Assembly (NCBI RefSeq): GCF_000835495.1
Contig: NW_015622542.1
Coordinates: forward strand, 434,001 to 498,000
Source of the DNA: Cladophialophora immunda
Lineage: Eukaryota; Ascomycota; Eurotiomycetes; Chaetothyriales; Herpotrichiellaceae
Length of the DNA: 64,000 nucleotides
Direction: 5' to 3'
Below, in pieces: positions 53,187-63,479 of this stretch. Within the stretch, counting starts at the first letter, position 1; every line of letters starts with the position of its first letter. The notes under the pieces are model-generated. The model was not told where the DNA came from, made no database searches, and saw only the letters and a list, made by a program, of their open reading frames with translations. Made by a program: the position numbers and the translations under genes.

Positions 53187-54983
53187 TCACAAAATCTCCT
53201 CGGCCAGCAAATCTTCGGGCCACCGAGGAGCATCGTGTCCTGATCCTCTGGTCCCGACATTGTAGCACAGGTCCACATCCCCGTCAGAGTATCTAATGAC
53301 CGGCTTCACCATCCTAATCTTGCTTTTAAGAGCCTTGCTTGGGATCACGTGGAAGAAGTCTGGGCTGAACTGCACATCTCCACCGAGTTCGCGCATCTTT
53401 GATAGAGTGGGCGTGGCTGTAAATGCTGGACTGAGATACGACCTTTGGGAATATCAGAATGAGGACTGGAGAACCCGTGCAAAAACGTACCTGTAGACTG
53501 GCTTGCCATGTCTGGACCACAGTCTCTGCCAAACCGACGCAGGATATTGTCCGACTGACTTAACCAGCCATTGATTGTAGTAGTTGAGTGCCGTGTCCAC
53601 CAGATAGCTACCGCCGATCTCACCTCGCCGCATCAGGGCGACTAGCACGCCACACGTGCCGGAAAGTCCACCCATATAGTCGCTATTTGGGAATAGTGGT
53701 GTCACGCATTCCCCTTCTTCCAAGCCCATAGCTTTGCCAAACTCGTGAGACACACCAGTGCAAGAGTCGCTGATCTGCTGCCAGCCGGGACGGCCGCTCC
53801 AAGGACCATGCCACCCGTAGCAATTTTCACGCACGGAAATGATACCCCTCGGTCGATTTTTGACCATCTCAATGATGTCCTCAGGGTCAAACCCATATTT
53901 TTTCAGCGCTCCAGGACGATATCCATTGACTACCACATCCGCGTCCGAGATCAAATCACGGAGGCTTTGCTGACCATCGACCGTGCCGAGATCGATGTCG
54001 GTCGTCCACTTGCCCCAGTTGACGTCAATTTGCAATTTGCTCAGATCGGGGAGACCTTTGTTTCCCACTCGAATGACCGAGGCTCCCAGCTCCGCCAGCC
54101 CTCGTGAAATCACTGGGGCTGCAATGACGCGCGATATGTCGACAACTTTCAAGCCAGCTAGAGGCCGTCGGGATGACGTTTGGGGGCAATCCGGCCACCA
54201 GCTGGGCTTCTGCGCCGGGTTTGGCTGGTTGTGAACTTCGAACAAAGAGATGTGTTCAATGGCTTTGCCGTGGTCTGTCCCTCGAAAAGACTCGGGAGAC
54301 TCGCAAATGACTCCAGCGTGTTTGTAAACATCAGCGCAGAGGGTCTGGAGCTCTTGGCTCGACAGATGCGAACACCTCTCCACAAATGGGGCAGCGGCAG
54401 CTTCGACCGTCTTCACATCCATCTCATGAGGGAGACCAAGCATGTCCAGAGTTCGATCAGGCGTGAAGTTGGCGTGCAGGTTGAAGAAACGGCCGTCGCG
54501 GGTCTTGTAAATGCTCGTGATCATCTTCCGATACAACGACGAATCACGGCGGCCAAAATTGGTATCTGGGATGATCTGAAGGTTCTCAGAGCTTTGCTCA
54601 GGCATCGTAGAATCGCCGGAGTCCGGGGTAAGTGTCCACAGGTAGCACGACATGATAGACAATTGAGCATGATCCGTGTTGATGATGGCGTCGGAAACGG
54701 GGACGTGGTATTTCTTCTGCACCAATGCTGCAACGAGAGCGGCCTCGAGTGCGCTCAACACTGAGGCAGACTCGGCAAAGCGCCACGGCACCGGTATGCT
54801 AGGTTCTGGATCTCCTTCGAACTTGATGTGAGAGGCAAAGGTAGCCGCTTCTTGGGGGAGATACTGACGGAGCCACTCGTTATCCAAAACTGCAGCCCGA
54901 AGGGTTTGGCAAGCCTGCTCTGGAACCGAATACTTGATGCAAGACGCATCGAGGTCCGCGGGAAGTCCACTTGCGTCGCCCAT
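53187..54983 (-). CDS. class III CoA-transferase (CaiB/BaiF family)
   Basis: Two exons (53491-54983, 53187-53430) with a 60 bp intron, giving 578 residues. I start at the ATG at 54983 (MGDASGLPADLDA). The protein is a fungal two-part class III CoA-transferase. The C-terminal half carries RPLAGLKVVDISRVIAAPVI, DADVVVNGYRPGALKKYG and NSDYMGGLSGTCGVLVAL, the last including the likely catalytic Asp. The N-terminal half is a degenerate copy. These enzymes move CoA between carboxylic acids (formyl-CoA:oxalate, carnitine, 2-methylacyl, benzylsuccinate types); the substrate here is unknown. The exon junction was chosen because only this acceptor keeps frame. Divergent from the permease at 55553, with which it may be co-regulated. 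Confidence 0.87.
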
Positions 54984-55552
54984 TGTTGCGGTCGTCTTGG
55001 TGCGGTGAGATTCTGCTCTAGCACAGAACAGCCAAGATGGACAAGACCGGCTATGTTTCTGATATATGGCTTCCCCTGGGCTGGGGTTCTGAGACAATTG
55101 GAGACTCTCCCCTCTACCTACTGGTATACGCGGGGTATCTTTACCAAGCTGCCGACTTTTGAGCCGACTTAGCCCTCCACATCTTTGGCAGCCAAACTCT
55201 GTGTGGACTCCGCAGTGCTACGGAGACGAATGAAGACGTGCGAAGGCTTTTGTACCATGGTCATATGGAAGGCTGGGACAGGAAGCCGAGCCGTTGCCAC
55301 AATGGAAAGAATGCTTCTCGGCTCCGAGCATATCGTTCGGCGAGCAGGCTTCATTTTATTCGTGTGGAAGCTGTTTGACCCCAGATTTTACCCCACAAAT
55401 CCTTTCTTCCCCGTTCTATGAGCCATCGTATGCGCTTTCAGTCAAGAATGCTATAAAAGACGGCTGAGTCGCCGCACAGATGGGTTCCTATTCTCCAAGT
55501 CGAGCAAAGGTGAACGCCGGTAACTTGATTAGGGGAAAGAAAACACGGCAAC
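54984..55552. other. divergent promoter region, CoA-transferase/permease
   Basis: Contains CTCGG-ct-CCGAG at 55317-55328, an inverted CGG/CCG dyad of the general kind bound by Zn2Cys6 dimers, and CCG-N8-CGG at 55210-55223. The permease TATA box is listed separately. No gene is seen. Confidence 0.4.
55452..55458 (+). promoter_or_regulatory. TATA box of the 55553 permease gene
   Basis: TATAAAA lies 95 bp before the ATG, a normal distance for a regulated fungal promoter. Confidence 0.5.
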
Positions 55553-57312
55553 ATGGCTTTGGAGAAAGAAATCATCGTCCCACAGCACACTGAAGACCGA
55601 GCCATCGATGGTGATGTCAAGTCTGAGTCGGACAACGTGGACGATGACCCTGTCTACAGCTTGAGGGAGCAGCGCAAAATCATCCATCGCGTCGATCGAC
55701 GCCTCATCAGCATGCTGGGACTTATCCATATCGTCTCCCTTGTGGACAGGGGCAACCTTGGAGCCGCATCCATTGCTGGCATGCAAAAAGATTTGAAGCT
55801 GGTTGGCAGCCAATATGTAAGACAAGCTTATCCTCCCTACTACTGCTACTCTTGTTGCTCACTCGACGGTGACAGAGCATCATAGCACTCATGTTCTTCC
55901 CCACCTACGTTGCATTTCAACCGATTGCCACGGTGGTTTTTCGCAAGATCGGCACCATTTACTTCTTGTCCGGCGTGACATTCCTCTGGGGGGTTGTTAT
56001 GGTACGTTACGCGTGCTATCCCCAATCACATAACGCAGCGTCTGACCAAACTTGTCTCGGAAGATGTGTGGAGGCTTTGTGAATGATTGGACCCAGCTGA
56101 TTGGGATCCGGTTACTCATCGGGATCCTCGAAGCTGGCATGTTTCCTGGCTGCGTGTATCTGATCTCCACATGGTATTCCCGATACGACATACACAAGCG
56201 ATTCGCCGTCTTCTATCTCGTAGGCAATGTGGCTTCGGCCTTTGCCGGCATCCTGTCGTACGGATTCATGGAAATGGCACGTGGTGTCCCCCTGGCCTAC
56301 AACTTTTATGCTAACGCCTGGGCAGGGAGGTACCGCTGGCATTGAGGGATGGCGGTGGATCTTCATTATGGAGGGGCTGATAACAATCGTCGTCGGCATT
56401 GTCTCGTATTTTGTCCTTGTGGACTTTCCGGACAAGATGAAATCGTCGAAACGTCGATTTTTGTCCCCCGCCGAGTACGACTTCATCCTTCGCCGCATCG
56501 ACAAGGACCGTGCGGACTCCCAGGCCGACAAATTCAGCCTCAAGAAATATCTCAGCGCGGCCACCGATCTCAAGATCTATGCCTTTGGGTTGATTTTCTA
56601 CGCCTGCACCACTGCGGCTTACTCTTACGCCTACTTCTTACCCATCATCTTCCAAGAGGGGATGGGGTTCTCGACCAGCGTCTCTCTCTGCCTCAACTCA
56701 CCGCCGTACGTCTTGGCAGGCATCGTGATGTTGGGAACTGCATGGGCCGGCGACAAGTATCATGTCCGGGGCCCCATCCTGGTCTTCAACGCGTGCTTGT
56801 GCCTTGTTGGACTGCCTCTGATGGTGAGATCCGGACCACATTTACCTATTCCAGAACGTCGAGAGCTGACTCGAAACCTCTTGAAATAGGCATTCACGGA
56901 GAACAATGCCAGCAGATTGGTTGGTGTCTTTTTGGCGGTCTCAGGCACCAATGCGAATGTCCCTGCGGCAATGGCATACATGGTAAGGAAGTGATCCTGC
57001 CTCCAGACCCCCATTGATCGACATACTGAAGGTTTTCTACAGGCAAACAACATCCGCGGACAGTGGAAGCGGGCCTTCTGTAGCGCCGTGTTCGTCATGT
57101 TAGGCGGCACTGGTGGTATCACTGGTTCTACTGTCTTCCGCTCCCAGGATGCCCCCGAGTACCACCCGGGCATGATCACCTGTATCGCTGCCAACGGCAT
57201 GATAATTTTGCTCGTCATCCTTCTATCAATCCATTTCCGCATCTGCAATGGCAAGGCCGATCAGAACAGGATCTTGATCGAGAACCTAGTGGGTTTCAGG
57301 TATACCTATTAG
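55553..57312 (+). CDS. MFS permease, Dal5/anion:cation symporter type
   Basis: Six exons: 55553-55816, 55876-56001, 56064-56280, 56330-56823, 56890-56982 and 57043-57312, giving 487 residues. Introns are 49-66 bp. Landmarks of the allantoate-permease (ACS) family: RVDRRLISMLGLIHIVSLVDRGNLG, RLLIGILEAGMFPGCVYLIS, EGWRWIFIMEGL and the terminal FRYTY. About 12 membrane segments; plasma membrane. These permeases carry organic anions (allantoate, nicotinate, tartrate, aromatic acids). The third intron has no good donor. GTGGTG at 56281 or GTGTCC three bases later both keep frame, so one residue is uncertain. It shares a promoter region with the CoA-transferase, suggesting it imports that pathway's acid. 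Confidence 0.86.
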
Positions 57313-57779
57313 TCTCAGGCTGCCGAGCCAGCGACCCCAGAGTGTGATGTGGCAAGAGTCTGGTTCGACTTCAGCGGGCCTTAATTTACCTATGAGGCTC
57401 TGAGGCTGGCTATCCTCCTCGCTGATCATCCCCGTGTTTAGTTGAACAAAATTAGGTGGTTCAGATATACCGAGTGTAGCTACCTAGGTAGGCTTAGATA
57501 GAAAAGTGCCAGGGGGGTTTAGTACTTTTCGACCTCTCAGCTCTGAAGCTATCCCGCTTGTCGTCCCTTTGAGGGTAGGTAGCTGCTACAGATGGTCCAT
57601 CATTGATATGGTGGATAGATGTTTCGATTCTCATGACTTTCGAGAGCCGGCCAACGCCTGTAAGGATATCTCGAGATTAGCGACTGTGTCGGGGGTCGCT
57701 GAACGGCAAGGAATTAAACCCAACGGGTTAGGATCACAGACGGATCGTTTCTTGTTATACACCGTCCTCGGCATCCATG
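57313..57779. other. convergent intergenic region
   Basis: Between the 3' ends of the permease (+) and the C2H2 regulator (-). Nothing is recognised. Confidence 0.5.
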
Positions 57780-60317
57780 TTAGGTTTGCTCCAAGAGTGC
57801 GGCATATGACTCTAAACTCTGACTGACTATGTCAACAACGCCCCAACACGTGTTGCCTTTAAAAGTCCTCGCCCAGATTCGAACAATGGCACCGCCCAAT
57901 TGTCTCATTCTCGCCTCATCCTCCACCAGATGCAACGTTGCCCAGCGGCCTCCTTGCTCCTGTGCTTGTCCGTTCCCTGGTGAACACAGATATCTGGTGA
58001 CTTTGGTCTCGTCCACCATCCTCTTGATCCATAGGAAGAGCAGTTGTTCGCGGGCCGACATCGAAGTCGGGCTGCCCGACCCTGGGAGCGCAAGGAGCCA
58101 TCGACTCAGCAGAAACGCGTATTCCAGGCTGACCAGAGAGTGCTGGACGCTCCAGTAGAACGAGTGGCTCCGCGCAACGAAGTCGATGCCCAGGCGCACT
58201 GGCATGGACAGAGCGTGTGCCGCATGGAGCAGAGCCATCACAAGTCCAGAGGTACGTTCGACCGGAGGCGCTTGGATCAATGATTGAGCAATCAATGCCG
58301 GGTCTTGCGAAATGAGAGCCCTTGAGGGTCCAAGGTCGAGGTATGATCGCACATAAGCCTGGCCCAGGAGTGCGGTTGAGGTGAAAGCGATCGGCCCCGC
58401 CGGGTTGCGAGGATTGGTGCTTGATTCGGGGGTCTGTTTCCAGCGGAGTTTCCAAGCTCGAAGCGCGTCCTCGATTATGGCCAAATCCTCAGCACGTAGG
58501 CTTTGGCTTGGACTTCGTCGTGACGGTGAGGATGTGCACAACTGACGAGCAAAGAAGATGTGTTGGAAGATGCCGTGCAAGAGGACGTGGTTCCCCATAG
58601 GAGTTGACAGTGGGAGATTATTCGGAAGAGAGGGTGGCCGCTCGAAAAGAAGGGCAAAAGAAGTCTGAAACGGCATTCCTGTGGCGGTCCCCGATCGGCA
58701 ACACATTTCATACGTGATCCTCCATTCATCGGCGCTGGTGGCTTTCCACAAGGCGGAAGAACATGGCAGGTTCAGCCTGAGGTCTGCGTTCAGAATCAGA
58801 GGAGCTCTATTATACATGATCGAGTGCAGGTTGAAAAAGGTGAAGGCCGCAAGTTTGGTCCGTCGACTACACTCTTGCTTCACCCATTGACGCCAATTTA
58901 TGTCGTCTGATTGGGTCGTCAGATTGAAGGTTGTCTCATCATCCTCGCTCAAGCCATCTTCCCGGATCATGGATGCCAGTATCTCTTGAAAGGAAAGCAT
59001 CTCCTGGAGTATCGCTCTATCCTTTCCCCATGTCGCGAAGATGGTAAGCAGGAAGAGAGCCTGGATGTTCTCCAGTAGATCTGCCTGTTTCGGTTCACAC
59101 CTACCAGGCTGGGCGCTTTCGATATTGTTCCACTCCCGAGAGCCCCTCTGGGTGGCGGAAATGGCGAGACTGAAGCCTCCTTGGCGGTTCAGACTATGGA
59201 TCAGAAGGGCTCGCGAAGCGTAGAAGAAATCAAACCCCCGGTCTTCTTCGAAACGATATTGAGAACCACATGCTGCTAGTGCAAGTGTAAGTGCGGGACT
59301 ACAGCTCTCTATCGAGACCGTGGAGGTGTGGATGAATGGATGGTGTTCGTTCAGTCCGTCAATGAAGCCATCAAACGAGCGCGAGAGTGCCCATCTGGAC
59401 GGTAAAGCGAAGTCTGTAGGAAGTATATCTTTCAGACCCTCGAGTCTCTTAACAAAGGCGTGGTATTCTGGCTTTCCGACGTTGCGGATGGATGTCACGT
59501 TGGCTGCTGGTTCATCCGCGGGAGGTTTTCTCCTGCCATCGGGGTCGCGAGACTCGGGTTGCAGAGATGGCAAACGTGAGCCGAAAGTCGAGTATGGAGC
59601 ATCTTCATTCTGAAACCGCGGATTGGGATAAGGCTCCACCTGGCCTTGCTGTTGAAAGTTTGACGTTGAGATTATCGAGAAATCCGTCGTAAGGCAAGGT
59701 GATTCGATGGTTGAGACCACCTCGGGTTCCCAGCTTTGGCTCAGCCCGATGCTTTCCAGGAACAAGTTAAAATCTTGCATCGGGTCCTGTAATGGTGCAG
59801 ACAGGGCAAATGGAAGCATACTGCTATCTTCAAATGCATCATCCCTGATTTCAATGCGGGAATCGTCTCGAGGCTGTGTTTCTGGATGCCACTGAGTGAC
59901 TTCGTTCGGCAACTGCATTGGGTCCGCAAGATTCTCAGGTATCGCAGAAGCAGCAGCCGCGGGTGTCCTCCGGGTCACCATGGTGTCTTGTGCTGGCGTT
60001 GTTGCACTGGAAGTCATTGTCCTTGGAGGCGACGATTGAAGTGAAGTTCCCACTCCATTGTCTTGCGTCGCAGCGTCCTGAGCGGATGAGTGAATCAGTC
60101 GATTGTGGCGTACCAAAAGGTCGCTTCTGCCAAAGGATTTCGAACACGTTTGACACTGGTATGGTTTCTCATTTGTATGCCTTCGCAGGTGCCGCTGCAG
60201 GTGCTCGAGGCGGGAGAACGACCGCTGGCAGAATTGGCATGCTGGAGGTACCCGGCGACGTACTTTACCCTTCCCCTGCACCTGCTGTTGAGATTCTGAT
60301 CCATTCTTCGTAGACAT
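57780..60317 (-). CDS. C2H2 zinc-finger, Fungal_trans transcription factor
   Basis: Intronless, 845 residues from the ATG at 60317. Two tandem C2H2 fingers lie near the N-terminus: Cys27/Cys30/His43/His47 (CQFCQRSFSRLEHLQRHLRRH) and Cys55/Cys58/His71/His76. They are joined by the usual TNEKPYQ linker and preceded by basic residues. A polar Ser/Thr-rich region follows, then the Fungal_trans (zinc-cluster middle homology) domain from about 290 to 640 with FDGFIDGLNEHHPFIHTS. This C2H2-plus-Fungal_trans type is typical of Pezizomycotina pathway regulators. It sits between the permease and the CYP504-like gene, so it is a candidate local regulator. A TATATAAA box lies 150 bp upstream. Nuclear. 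Confidence 0.92.
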   Translation of the reverse strand: MSTKNGSESQQQVQGKGKVRRRVPPACQFCQRSFSRLEHLQRHLRRHTNEKPYQCQTCSKSFGRSDLLVRHNRLIHSSAQDAATQDNGVGTSLQSSPPRTMTSSATTPAQDTMVTRRTPAAAASAIPENLADPMQLPNEVTQWHPETQPRDDSRIEIRDDAFEDSSMLPFALSAPLQDPMQDFNLFLESIGLSQSWEPEVVSTIESPCLTTDFSIISTSNFQQQGQVEPYPNPRFQNEDAPYSTFGSRLPSLQPESRDPDGRRKPPADEPAANVTSIRNVGKPEYHAFVKRLEGLKDILPTDFALPSRWALSRSFDGFIDGLNEHHPFIHTSTVSIESCSPALTLALAACGSQYRFEEDRGFDFFYASRALLIHSLNRQGGFSLAISATQRGSREWNNIESAQPGRCEPKQADLLENIQALFLLTIFATWGKDRAILQEMLSFQEILASMIREDGLSEDDETTFNLTTQSDDINWRQWVKQECSRRTKLAAFTFFNLHSIMYNRAPLILNADLRLNLPCSSALWKATSADEWRITYEMCCRSGTATGMPFQTSFALLFERPPSLPNNLPLSTPMGNHVLLHGIFQHIFFARQLCTSSPSRRSPSQSLRAEDLAIIEDALRAWKLRWKQTPESSTNPRNPAGPIAFTSTALLGQAYVRSYLDLGPSRALISQDPALIAQSLIQAPPVERTSGLVMALLHAAHALSMPVRLGIDFVARSHSFYWSVQHSLVSLEYAFLLSRWLLALPGSGSPTSMSAREQLLFLWIKRMVDETKVTRYLCSPGNGQAQEQGGRWATLHLVEDEARMRQLGGAIVRIWARTFKGNTCWGVVDIVSQSLESYAALLEQT

Positions 60318-61010
60318 GAATGGTTATCGGATTTGAGCATCCGGCGACTCGAAGAGGGGGTAGATGTGCTTACGCACTCCCAGCTAAGCAAGTAAAGCAA
60401 AATGTACTAAGCCGGCGTGATGGGTGGCGGCATTAAGGTGGCGGCATCTGCCCAGGGGAGTTGGGGGTTTTATATAGACATAACTTAGTTCTGCATTTGA
60501 AGGTGCGGGGACACTCGGCCTCAGCCTTGCGGGGGCAAACCTCCACCCCATCTCCAAATACAGAGTCACCAGAGTGACCTGCAAGTCGCCACTTTGATTA
60601 CCCCAAATATTGCCCGCAAGTTGAAGGGTGATTTTGGTAGAGCTGTTCATGACGTTTGGAATCTCAAGTAGAGCGGAGGTGTGGGAACAACTTGCTCAAT
60701 TGATCTATCTACTGGCGCTACCTCGAGCAACTGCAGTTTGTGTTGCAGAAACAGTGCCGCAGTGATCAACTCGTCCATGATTGAGCAACACGAGGTAGGT
60801 GTTTCAATAGTGATAGGTTATTGAGAGGGATCCAAGAGCAAAGTAGGGACAAATCGAATCCTTCATTTTGAAAACTATAGTCGATGCATGAAATCCGTTG
60901 TTACTATCTGTGAAATGAAATTTGCCCCTTTGAGTCTCCTAGCTTTATTCCTCTACTTTCTCCCTTCGCTCCATCTCACATTCGGCACATTCGATAAGTT
61001 TATCCATCAA
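60318..61010. other. intergenic region
   Basis: Promoter of the C2H2 regulator (TATA listed separately) and 3' side of the CYP504-like gene. No gene is seen. Confidence 0.5.
60468..60475 (-). promoter_or_regulatory. TATA box of the C2H2 regulator
   Basis: TATATAAA on the minus strand about 150 bp before the ATG at 60317. Confidence 0.45.
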
Positions 61011-62820
61011 TCAGACGGTCAACATCTTGTCCAGAGCAGGGCGGTTGCGTGGTACAAATCTGACCTTGTACTCCGGAGGCCGCGCTGCGAATGCATCTGG
61101 TTCCGTCGAATCCTGGATGAAAGATTGTCGTAGTTAGCATGGGAATCAGGGGCAGAGTGTATCTTGCGGCAAAGGCTTACCCGCAGTGGATCAATTCCCC
61201 AGTTGTTATCGGACGGATCTCTGCTGAGTTCGATTTTGAATGCCCATATCAGGCGGAGGAGCATCGTGTACAGTTGACGACTAGCCAGCTGGTTACCGGC
61301 GCACATACGTGTGCCTATCCGTTGAAAGGAGGTTAGCATGAGAAAGCTTCCAGGCTTTAGAGCCTTCTACCCACCCATTCCAAATGCAGCGTGATCAAGG
61401 CGTGTGTTTTCATCCTCGAACCAGCGTTCCGGGCGATATTCGTTGACATCGGGTCCGAAGAAAGACTCATCTGAGGCCATTTCAGCATTTGGCTGCCCAA
61501 GCAAATTTCTTATTTATTAGTTCACCATACCTCGGTTGCAACCCCAAGCATTCAAGAAGACGGTGGTCCCCTGGGGGATGAATATGCCCTTGTACTCGAT
61601 ATCTCGTATAGCATTTCGCGGCAAAGACAGTCGGAGGACAGAGAAGAAGCGTAAGCTCTCTTTGACAAGAGCTGAAAGGTACTGAACCTTTTCCTCTTGC
61701 ACGTCTCCCCAGTTCTCCGCCTCATAGACGTCCCTGATGGCCTGATAAGCTGTCTCTTGTATGTCCGGGCGGCGGGCCAGAGTGCCAATTGTCCATGTCA
61801 GAGTGTTTGCAAGTGTATCGATACCACCCGAGACCATGGACATATTGATCGACATTAGCTCAACTTCGGTGAATTTGTGATCCGGGTCTCGTAGGACGTT
61901 TCCCTGAATGCAGGGTTTGTCCGTGCCCAATTTCATCTGCTGCTTATGCTCTTCGCTAAAGCGATACAGATACGCCAACCGTCTTGCATTGGTGTTCTTC
62001 GCGTGAGCTGACTTGAGATTAATTGGGTTCCATCTCAAAAGGGGAACGTAGTCCTGCATAGCACCAACGACGGACCGGAAGCCGGACACTTGTTCCTCAA
62101 CATACAGTATCTCCTCAAACAACCCGGCTTCTTTGGGAAGTCTGCTGCCGTAGTTGACTGTCATTGTCAGATCGAGAATGGTGTGGAGAATCAAAGGCTT
62201 GGGGTTGATCGCCACTTGTCCAGATTTGCCTTGGTTCAAGAGTTCCGAGATCCAGTCTCGCGAGGTCTCTTCAATGAGAGGCGTATATGATACCACCGCG
62301 GTCCTGTTCATGGCACTTGCTGCGGCTTTACGGCGTCTCTTGGTGGATTCACTCCTGTGGAGCTCGCTGAGTAAAATGCTTGTCAGGGCTGGGGGGATAC
62401 ATACCATGTCGTTGTCCCAATCGTGGAAGCTACGCTTGAGAGTACACTGTGGAAAGTGTAGAATCGAGGCCGATCCAACAAAGCACCGCCCTGGCCAACA
62501 AAAACGTCTTTGGCTGCCTGCATAGAGGTGAAGACGACGATCGGCATGTTGCCAAACATGATCTGGTAGACCCCGCCGTACTCTTTACCCCATTTTCGAA
62601 GTTGCTCAGGAGGGTCTGGATAGACTTGAAGAAGATTGCCAACGATTGGGAGACCTGTTGGGCCTTTGATGGGTAGCCTGGCGCTTCTTCTGCGGATTTC
62701 GCTGACTACCAGGTATGTGCCCAACAGAACCGGTAAAGCAATTGCGAGTGTTACGATCAAGTCTGTAGGCGAGGCCCGGACGACTGCCGGCACTTGCAGG
62801 ACACGTAATTTGGAATCCAT
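61011..62820 (-). CDS. cytochrome P450, CYP504-like (phenylacetate hydroxylase family)
   Basis: Five exons: 62405-62820, 61531-62354, 61375-61470, 61181-61314 and 61011-61112. Introns are 50, 60, 60 and 68 bp; the product is 523 residues. The start is the ATG in MDSKLRVLQVP; a membrane anchor at about 20-40 is followed by LPIKGPTGLPIVGNLLQV. Family pattern: RPRFYTFHSV, TIGTTTWSESTKRRRKAAA across junction 1, FLNAWGCNRD across junction 2, RPERW, and heme loop FGMGTRMCAG with Cys450 across junction 3. CYP504 enzymes hydroxylate phenylacetate (ortho, or the meta position of hydroxyphenylacetates) on the way to homogentisate. The I-helix reads SGGIDTLANTL in place of the AGxDT form. ER membrane. 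Divergent from the permease at 63480. Substrate is inferred only. Confidence 0.88.
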
Positions 62821-62893
62821 GATTTCAGGTGTTTCCTGGAACTCGACCAAGTACTGTTGAGAAGACGGCTCTAAGATTCTCACGAAAGACCTG

Positions 62894-62900
62894 TTTATAA
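62894..62900 (-). promoter_or_regulatory. TATA box of the CYP504-like gene
   Basis: TTATAAA on the minus strand about 75 bp before the ATG at 62820. Confidence 0.5.
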
Positions 62901-63374
62901 GTCAAATGGGAGAGGAAATCAAAGAGCAGTTCTCTCCGCGCACTGATTCTTGGAGTTCTCTCCTCATCTAGAAACGCACAATTTTGGGCCATTCAACCTC
63001 AATCCCATTTGATTGATCGTCAGCAGGAGACTTGGGGATGTCTTGCCGCCACTTGATCCTTGCACTTCTCGGTAAATCATCATACCAATGCTGAGTACGT
63101 CGGTTTCCTATGCGGAGAAATGTTGATTGTTCAAACGAGGCGTACTACCTTGCGACGTGATTACAGGTGGGGGCATCACTCTATTCATCTCCAACAGATT
63201 TCTATATTTTCATGTTATTCATCGAGAAAGATTAGCTTCCCCAGACTTCCCCGGACCAACTGATTGGCTTACTGTACTGTGGGAAAGGTGGCGGCCATCG
63301 CGACTCAAAATGTGGGGACAACTACACCTTAGCAGAAGAAATGAATGCAGCCTCGACATGGAAGGTGTACAATC

Positions 63375-63382
63375 TATTTAAG
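63375..63382 (+). promoter_or_regulatory. TATA-like element of the 63480 permease
   Basis: TATTTAAG about 100 bp before the ATG. Confidence 0.35.
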
Positions 63383-63479
63383 ACCTAAATGCGCTGATAT
63401 ATCTCCTCCTACAAAACCCAAAGTCGAGTGACAATTACTCCTGCTTTCTGGGTCGAAGTTGCGCTCTTTCAATTTCACA

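Larger units (their letters stand above)
62821..63479. other. divergent promoter region, P450/permease
   Basis: Shared upstream region of the CYP504-like gene (-) and the permease (+). TATA elements on both sides are listed separately. No further gene is seen. Confidence 0.45.
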
